Origin: Clostridiales bacterium
GTDB taxonomy: Bacteria; Bacillota; Clostridia; Oscillospirales; Oscillospiraceae
Assembly (NCBI GenBank): GCA_004558115.1
Contig: SFDT01000034.1
Location: 1-17,887, forward strand
Direction of reading: 5' to 3'
Length of the DNA stretch: 17,887 bases
Each line of letters begins with the position of its first letter. The first letter of the stretch is position 1. A program made the position numbers and the translations under genes. The notes under the pieces are model-generated. The model saw only the letters and a list, made by a program, of their open reading frames with translations, searched no databases and was not told the origin of the DNA. Below, piece by piece: positions 13,527 to 17,887 of this stretch.

Positions 13527-14662
13527 TCTATTTGGATAACGCCGCCACCACCCGTCCCAAGCCGCCCGGTGTGGCGGAGGCTGTGGCGGCCGCCATGGAA
13601 GGCTACGGCAACAGCGGCCGGGGCACCCATGACGAGGCCCTGACGGCTTCCCGGAGCATCTACGCCGTCCGGCGAAAGCTCGCTGACCTGTTCGGCGCGC
13701 CGGGGGCGGAGCGTGTGGCGTTCACGCCCAACTCCACCATGGCGCTGAACATCGCCATCTCCGGCCTGCTGGGGCCGGGGGACCATGTCATCTCCACCGA
13801 CTGGGAGCACAACTCTGTCCTGCGGCCCCTGTACCGCCTGCGCCAACAGGGAACGGCGGTGGACTTTGTCCCGGCGGACCGGCGGGGACGGCTGGACTAC
13901 GGCGCCTTTTCCCGGCTGCTGCGGCCCAACACCCGGGCCGTGGTCTGCACCCACGGTTCCAACCTCACCGGGGACCTGGCGGATATCGGCTTCATCGGGG
14001 ACTTCTGCCGCAGCCACGGCCTGCTGTTCATCCTGGATGCCTCCCAGACGGCGGGGGTGTTTCCCATCCATATGGCGGAGCAGCACATTGACGTGGTGTG
14101 CTTCACCGGCCACAAGAGCCTGCTGGGCCCCCAGGGCACCGGCGGGCTATGTGTGGGGGAAGGCGTGGACATCCGCCCCTTCGCCGTGGGCGGCACCGGC
14201 GTTCAGAGCTTTTCCGAGACCCAGCCGGCGGAGTATCCCACCCGGCTGGAGGCGGGCACCCTCAACGGCCACGGCATCGCAGGCCTGGGGGCGGCGCTGG
14301 ATCACCTCCGGTCCGTGGGGCCGGAGAACGTCCGTGTCCGCGAATCCGCCCTGGCCCGGCGGTTTTACGAGGCGGTCCGGAGCCTGCCCGGCGTCACGGT
14401 ATACGGGGACTTTTCCACGGAGGTCCGGGCCCCCATCGTCACGCTGAACATCGGAGACTACGATTCCGCCGCCGTTTCCGACGAACTGGCGGAGCGGTTC
14501 GGCATTGCCACCCGTCCCGGCGCCCACTGCGCGCCCCGGCTCCACCGGGCGCTGGGTACTGCGGAGCAGGGGGCTGTCCGCTTCTCCTGGGGCTGGGCCA
14601 ACACGGAGGCGGAGACCGACGCGGCGGCGGAGGCGGTCCGCACCCTGGCGGCGGAGGGCTGA
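13523..14662 (+). CDS. Cysteine desulfurase family protein
   Basis: A class V aminotransferase-fold PLP enzyme of 379 residues, expected to release sulfur (or selenium) from cysteine (or selenocysteine) and hold it as a persulfide. The start is GTG 13523, overlapping the yedF stop by 4 bases; the sequence then reads IYLDNAATTRPKP, a standard NifS/SufS beginning. The PLP lysine is K198 in CFTGHKSLLGPQGTGG. The mobile catalytic cysteine is C336 in RPGAHCAP. ASQTAG (173-178) holds the conserved cofactor contacts. The short active-site loop resembles the SufS/CsdA (group II) type. The gene lies between yedF and DUF3343, so it probably feeds a chalcogen relay rather than general Fe-S assembly. Confidence 0.94.
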   Translation: MIYLDNAATTRPKPPGVAEAVAAAMEGYGNSGRGTHDEALTASRSIYAVRRKLADLFGAPGAERVAFTPNSTMALNIAISGLLGPGDHVISTDWEHNSVLRPLYRLRQQGTAVDFVPADRRGRLDYGAFSRLLRPNTRAVVCTHGSNLTGDLADIGFIGDFCRSHGLLFILDASQTAGVFPIHMAEQHIDVVCFTGHKSLLGPQGTGGLCVGEGVDIRPFAVGGTGVQSFSETQPAEYPTRLEAGTLNGHGIAGLGAALDHLRSVGPENVRVRESALARRFYEAVRSLPGVTVYGDFSTEVRAPIVTLNIGDYDSAAVSDELAERFGIATRPGAHCAPRLHRALGTAEQGAVRFSWGWANTEAETDAAAEAVRTLAAEG

Positions 14663-14664
14663 CC

Positions 14665-14901
14665 ATGCGGGAGAAAACGGAAAAATGCGTGGTGACCTTC
14701 CGCACCACCACCGGCGCCATGGCCATGGAGCGCCTCTGCCGGGAGCAAGGCGTGCCGGGGCGGCTCATCCCCGTGCCCCGGTCCATTACGGCGGGCTGCG
14801 GCATGTGCTGGGCGGCGCCCCGGGAGGCCCGGGAGGCCCTGGAGGACCTGGTGGTAAAAGAACACTTGGATGTGGACGGCATCTATGCTATAATCCTCTA
14901 G
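14665..14901 (+). CDS. DUF3343 putative Se/S carrier protein
   Basis: A 78-residue protein of the DUF3343 family, annotated in many genomes as a putative selenium/sulfur carrier. The hallmark is SITAGCGMCW (40-49) with C45 and C48, the likely chalcogen-carrying residues. No membrane helix or signal peptide is seen. It starts 2 bases after the desulfurase stop, so translation is coupled. The last codons (HLDVDGIYAIIL) also contain a strong promoter-like sequence for the downstream genes. The carrier role is inference from family context. Confidence 0.9.
   Translation: MREKTEKCVVTFRTTTGAMAMERLCREQGVPGRLIPVPRSITAGCGMCWAAPREAREALEDLVVKEHLDVDGIYAIIL
14866..14894 (+). promoter_or_regulatory. Internal promoter within the DUF3343 gene
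   Basis: The -35 TTGGAT (14866-14871) and a perfect -10 TATAAT (14889-14894) are 17 bases apart. An extended -10 TGC precedes the -10. It lies in the last codons of the DUF3343 gene and would drive the DUF6472 and Nudix genes independently. Confidence 0.65.
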
Positions 14902-14918
14902 CAAAGGAGAGGATGGAT

Positions 14919-15092
14919 ATGGCAGCCAACTGCGAAGAATGTGTCAATTACGATTATGATGACGAGACGGAGTCCTACTACTGCACCATGGACCTGGATG
15001 AGGACGAGATGGAGCGTTTCCTCCGCAGCGCCAACGATGCCTGCCCCTTTTACCGGCCGGGGGACGATTACAAAACGGCCCGGCGGCAGTGA
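14919..15092 (+). CDS. DUF6472 family small protein
   Basis: A 57-residue acidic protein with four cysteines: C5 and C8 (CEEC), C22 and C42 (ACPFY). The pattern NCEECVNYDYDDETESYYC, an acidic stretch, then CPFYRPGDDY resembles the DUF6472 family of Clostridia. The cysteines could form a small zinc or Fe-S site, which is inference; the family has no known function. I chose ATG 14919 because AAGGAG lies 9 bases upstream; ATG 14913 is only 3 bases from it. It lies 17 bases after DUF3343 and 11 bases before the Nudix gene, so it is part of the operon. Confidence 0.8.
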   Translation: MAANCEECVNYDYDDETESYYCTMDLDEDEMERFLRSANDACPFYRPGDDYKTARRQ

Positions 15093-15103
15093 GGAGGATG
15101 ACG

Positions 15104-15622
15104 ATGGAACTGGTGGACCTGTATGATGAAAACCGCGCTCCCCTGGGAAAAACGGCGGAGCGCTATGGGAAAAAGGGCCCCGGCGAATACCGCACGGTGA
15201 TCCATGTGTGCCTGTTTGACAGCCGGGGGCGGCTGCTGATCCAGAAGCGGACCGCCGGCAAGCGGGTCTGGCCGGAGATGTGGGACGTATCCGTGGGCGG
15301 CGGCGTGGATGCCGGTGAGACCAGCCGTCAGGGGGCGGAGCGGGAGTTCCGGGAGGAACTGGGCGTCTCCTTGGACCTCGACGGCCTGCGGCCCTCTGTG
15401 ACGGTGAATTTCGGCGGCGGCTTCGATGATTTTTTCATCGTTCGCCGGGACCTGGATGACGCCGCGTTTCAGCTGCAGGCAGAGGAGGTGGCCGCCGTCC
15501 GGTGGGTGACGCTGCCGGAGCTTTTGGCCATGGTGGACGAGGGCAGCTTCATCCCCTATCCCAAGAGCTTTTTGGCATTTCTCTTTGACATGCGGGACAG
15601 CTTCGGCTTTCCCACGAAATAA
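15104..15622 (+). CDS. Nudix hydrolase (IPP isomerase-like/YfcD-type)
   Basis: A 172-residue cytoplasmic protein. The Nudix box runs at 66-88 with all key residues: G66, E72, R80, E81, E84, E85 and G87 in GGVDAGETSRQGAEREFREE followed by LGV. The N-terminal layout (ELVDLYDENRAPLGKT, then HVCLFDSRGRLLIQKR) resembles YfcD and isopentenyl-diphosphate isomerase-like Nudix proteins. The substrate is unknown. The start at 15104 follows GAGGAGG by 6 bases. It is the last gene of the yedF operon, but may also be read from the internal promoter in DUF3343. A terminator follows. Confidence 0.92.
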   Translation: MELVDLYDENRAPLGKTAERYGKKGPGEYRTVIHVCLFDSRGRLLIQKRTAGKRVWPEMWDVSVGGGVDAGETSRQGAEREFREELGVSLDLDGLRPSVTVNFGGGFDDFFIVRRDLDDAAFQLQAEEVAAVRWVTLPELLAMVDEGSFIPYPKSFLAFLFDMRDSFGFPTK

Positions 15623-15627
15623 AGAAC

Positions 15628-15658
15628 AAACCGCCGGGAGTATCACTCCCGGCGGTTT
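15628..15658. terminator. Bidirectional terminator
   Basis: Fourteen-base arms (15628-15641 and 15645-15658) enclose ATC. It lies between the end of the Nudix gene and the end of the minus-strand SSB-like gene. The minus-strand tail GTTTGTTCTTTATTT is U-rich. The plus-strand tail is weaker. Confidence 0.9.
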
Positions 15659-15669
15659 ACTGTATCGAC

Positions 15670-16284
15670 TTACGGTTCTGATTGGGAAGGGCCCTCCAAA
15701 AGATGCATCATGGAGACCTCATAGGCGGTCCGCTCCTCGGTGCCCGCCTCCGTGACCTTGTGGTAAAGGCGGCTTTGGACGCGGCCCTCCAGAGCCAGCG
15801 GGTCTCCCACCTGGAGGTGGCTGGCCCGCAGCGCCAGCTGCCCCCAGGCGATGACCGGCAGGTAATCCGCCCGGCCGTAGCGGCGGGGGACCGCCAGCAT
15901 CAGGTCGCAGATGCTGCGGCCCAGGGGCGTTTTGCGGAAAATGGGGGCCTTGCACAAGGCGCCGGAGAGGACGATGCGGTTGCAGGGCTGTCCGGCGGGA
16001 GGCTCTGCCTCCGTGGCGTATACGCTGAGGACCAGCCGGTTCCCCACGCCGGTGCGGTTGTTGAAGGAGCGCAGCTGTCCCCGGACACGGAGGGCGTGTC
16101 CGCCCTCCACCTGGGAAAGCAGAGCCTCCGGCACCAGCACCGGCAGCAGGTCCGCCTGGCCGGACAGCCGGGGGATCTCCAGAAAGAAACGGTAAAAGCG
16201 GGCACCGTGGTTTTCATGGGAAAATTCCGGCTGGCCGGATACGCTTCCCTCCAGCAGGACATCGTTTGTTTTGGCAGTTGTCAT
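15670..16284 (-). CDS. Tandem OB-fold SSB-like protein
   Basis: The C-terminal half (about 101-196) is clearly a single-stranded DNA-binding protein OB fold: NRIVLSGALCKAPIFRKTP, CDLMLAVPRRYGRADYLPV, then IAWGQLALRASHLQVGD, LEGRVQSR and TAYEV. The N-terminal half (7-98) repeats the same plan weakly (NDVLLEGSVSGQPEFS, LLPVLV, ALRVRGQLRS), so the protein is probably a two-OB-fold variant. It lacks the acidic DDDIPF-type tail of housekeeping SSB and ends in GPSQSEP, so it may not recruit the usual SSB partners. The 204-residue length and lack of an rpsF/rpsR context also argue for a secondary SSB. The start at 16284 follows AGAGGTGG. No LexA box is seen upstream. Confidence 0.82.
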   Translation of the reverse strand: MTTAKTNDVLLEGSVSGQPEFSHENHGARFYRFFLEIPRLSGQADLLPVLVPEALLSQVEGGHALRVRGQLRSFNNRTGVGNRLVLSVYATEAEPPAGQPCNRIVLSGALCKAPIFRKTPLGRSICDLMLAVPRRYGRADYLPVIAWGQLALRASHLQVGDPLALEGRVQSRLYHKVTEAGTEERTAYEVSMMHLLEGPSQSEP

Positions 16285-16345
16285 TGTCGTCCACCTCTCG
16301 GTCGTGATGGTGCAGTGTATGATGGACGGCGGATGGATAGACCTC

Positions 16346-16374
16346 TTGTCTGCGGGGAAATTATTAGATATAAT
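16346..16374 (+). promoter_or_regulatory. Sigma-A promoter of the Mbeg1-like gene
   Basis: The -35 TTGTCT (16346-16351) and a perfect -10 TATAAT (16369-16374) are 17 bases apart. They lie about 33 bases before the start codon at 16407. The flanking AT-rich run ATATAATATCATATATTC is unusual for this window. Confidence 0.8.
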
Positions 16375-16406
16375 ATCATATATTCAGCAGCTGTGGGAGG
16401 ACGATC

Positions 16407-17591
16407 ATGGCAAACCTATTGGACTATCTGGACTGGCGGGGAGACCTGACGCTGGAGCAGGCGCCGTTCAACGAAGTGGATAACCTCATTTTGGCGGAGC
16501 TGTCTTTTGTGGACTTCAACGGCATCGTCCCGCCTCCCGGCGAGGGGGACAGCGTGCCGCTCCACCAGGCGGCGGAGGCGTTTTTTGACACCATCCCCGC
16601 CGGGGAAACCATCGACATGGGCGTTCTGGTGCCGGCCGCCATTCCGGATATGCTGCGGAAAATGGCGGCGTCCAGACGGTTCCGGGATATGAAGCTCAAC
16701 TGCTTTGTGAGCTGGCTGGATACAGAGAAGGCGGAGCAGTTCGCCGCGCTGACCATCGAGACCGGGGACGGCCTTTTATACCTGTCCTTCCGGGGGACGG
16801 ACGATACCCTGGCCGGCTGGAAAGAGGATTTCCTTCTGGCCTGCCTGCCGGAGATCCCCGCCCAAAAAATGGCGGTGCAGTACGTGCGGGATGTGGCCCG
16901 GCAGTATCCCCGCAAACGCCTGCGGCTGGGCGGCCACTCCAAGGGCGGCAATCTGGCGGTGTACGCCGGGGTGTATGCTCCCGGCTCTGTCCAGAAGCGC
17001 ATCCACGCCATCTGGTCCAACGACGGCCCCGGTTTCCACGATGACTTGCTGGACCTGCCGGAGCACCAGCGGGTGGCGGACCGCATCGTGTCCATCGTGC
17101 CCAAATCCTCGGTGGTGGGGATGCTGCTGGAGCATGAGGAGGATTACACCGTGGTGGACAGCAGCCAGCAGGGCCTCATGCAGCACGACGGCTTTTCCTG
17201 GGAGGTGCTGGGAGACCATTTCGTCAAGCTCCGCAGTGTCACCCGGCAGGGACACCTGAACGACCTGACGCTGAAGGAGTGGGTCCACAACATGCCTCTG
17301 GACCAGCGGGAAAAATTCGTGGATGGCCTTTTCACCGTGCTGTCCGCCTCCGGTGCCGTGACGCTGACGGATCTAAAGGAGGAGAGCCTCAAGGCGGCGG
17401 GGGCCATGGTCCGGGCCATGAAGGACATGGAAAAGGACACCCGGGACGCGCTGATCTACGCGGTCCGGCTGCTGTTCCGCTGCAACGCCAAGGTGCTGCT
17501 GGAGGAGTGGCAGCAGGACTATGAGAAAAAGCCCCGGAAAAAGTGGAGCCGGAAGAAGAAAGATGAGCAGGAGAAGGACGAACTTCCCTGA
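16407..17591 (+). CDS. Mbeg1-like (DUF2974) alpha/beta hydrolase
   Basis: A 394-residue protein of the DUF2974/Mbeg1-like family, an alpha/beta hydrolase (lipase-like) fold. The nucleophile elbow is LGGHSKGGNLA with S178. Upstream SFRGTDDT (127-134) resembles the oxyanion region of class 3 lipases. The acid and histidine could be D and H in DGPGFHDD or later in GDHFVK or RQGHLND. The substrate is unknown. There is no signal peptide or membrane segment. The C-terminal tail (about 375-394) is strongly Lys/Arg/Glu-rich. It has its own promoter, a GGGAGG site and a following hairpin, so it is a single-gene unit divergent from the SSB-like gene. Confidence 0.88.
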   Translation: MANLLDYLDWRGDLTLEQAPFNEVDNLILAELSFVDFNGIVPPPGEGDSVPLHQAAEAFFDTIPAGETIDMGVLVPAAIPDMLRKMAASRRFRDMKLNCFVSWLDTEKAEQFAALTIETGDGLLYLSFRGTDDTLAGWKEDFLLACLPEIPAQKMAVQYVRDVARQYPRKRLRLGGHSKGGNLAVYAGVYAPGSVQKRIHAIWSNDGPGFHDDLLDLPEHQRVADRIVSIVPKSSVVGMLLEHEEDYTVVDSSQQGLMQHDGFSWEVLGDHFVKLRSVTRQGHLNDLTLKEWVHNMPLDQREKFVDGLFTVLSASGAVTLTDLKEESLKAAGAMVRAMKDMEKDTRDALIYAVRLLFRCNAKVLLEEWQQDYEKKPRKKWSRKKKDEQEKDELP

Positions 17592-17594
17592 TCG

Positions 17595-17637
17595 AAAGGG
17601 AGCCATGCGTTTGTAAAGCAAACGCATGGCTCCCTTT
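17595..17637 (+). terminator. Terminator after the Mbeg1-like gene
   Basis: Nineteen-base perfectly complementary arms (17595-17613 and 17619-17637) enclose TAAAG. The hairpin starts 4 bases after the stop codon. The T-run is short (CCCTTT then GCC), but the stem is very stable. Confidence 0.82.
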
Positions 17638-17887
17638 GCCGGTGCAGACAGGAACGATAGGGGCTGAAGCCTGCGCTCTGCCTTGAAATATGGTCATTCT
17701 TACCTTTTGACTGATGGGAAAAACCCTGGCGATTCACAAACCAGCTTTGTTGCGGATAGTTCTTCAATTATGGTATGATGAACTCGACAAATCGGACAAT
17801 ATGAAGTGACTCCTACCTTGTAAAGCGTGGATTTACCTGTCATACTTAAATTGCAAACAGTAAGACTGGAATTACCACATACAAGGA
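17638..17887. other. Noncoding, AT-richer right end
   Basis: No convincing gene lies between the terminator and the window edge. Base composition is clearly more AT-rich than the rest. A promoter-like pair, TTGCGG (17750-17755) and TATGAT (17774-17779) with 18 bases between, points rightward, so a gene or RNA may begin beyond the edge. A short open frame from GTG 17827 runs off the end without a ribosome binding site. Confidence 0.4.

Noticed and set aside
17827..17887. Open frame from GTG at the window edge
   Set aside because: Only about 20 codons are visible, there is no ribosome binding site, and a stop lies just upstream. It cannot be told from noncoding DNA.

Overview
The window is a gene-dense, high-GC stretch of a bacterial chromosome. 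The proteins look like those of a Gram-positive anaerobe of class Clostridia, most likely an Oscillospiraceae-type gut bacterium. This rests on several signs: strong GGAGG ribosome binding sites, sigma-A promoters, ECF-type vitamin transporter subunits behind riboswitches, a FeoA/FeoB pair with a small Cys-rich partner, a YedF/DUF3343 selenium-type cluster, a short DUF6472 protein, an Mbeg1-like hydrolase and a Firmicutes-type LexA box. The genus is inference. I see no phage, transposase, CRISPR array, rRNA or tRNA.

Layout. Positions 1-4035 are all on the minus strand. They carry glyA (own promoter), a 5-formyl-THF cyclo-ligase gene overlapping dinB by 4 bp, and ribU under an FMN riboswitch. 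From about 4340 the plus strand has a SLOG-family gene and a 62-residue unknown protein, then a TPP riboswitch with thiT. A 230-bp convergent gap packed with hairpins follows (6106-6336). The minus strand then holds feoA-feoB and a Cys-rich FeoB partner, read from a promoter with two operator-like palindromes. A glyoxalase-like gene is on plus (8895-9260). An ECF sigma factor with a membrane-anchored putative anti-sigma protein and lysA are on minus (9319-12655). A five-gene plus-strand operon (12909-15622) encodes YedF, a cysteine desulfurase-like enzyme, DUF3343, DUF6472 and a Nudix hydrolase. A tandem OB-fold SSB-like gene is on minus, and a DUF2974/Mbeg1-like hydrolase on plus. The last ~200 bases are noncoding and AT-richer.

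Functional links. GlyA and the cyclo-ligase both serve one-carbon folate metabolism. RibU and ThiT are substrate-binding subunits that need a shared ECF energizing module not present here. The Feo genes import ferrous iron. YedF, the desulfurase and DUF3343 fit a persulfide/perselenide relay. The most notable regulatory signal is that dinB and the SLOG gene have the same promoter architecture, with a LexA-type box placed identically between -35 and -10. This suggests that the SLOG gene and its small neighbour belong to the SOS regulon.
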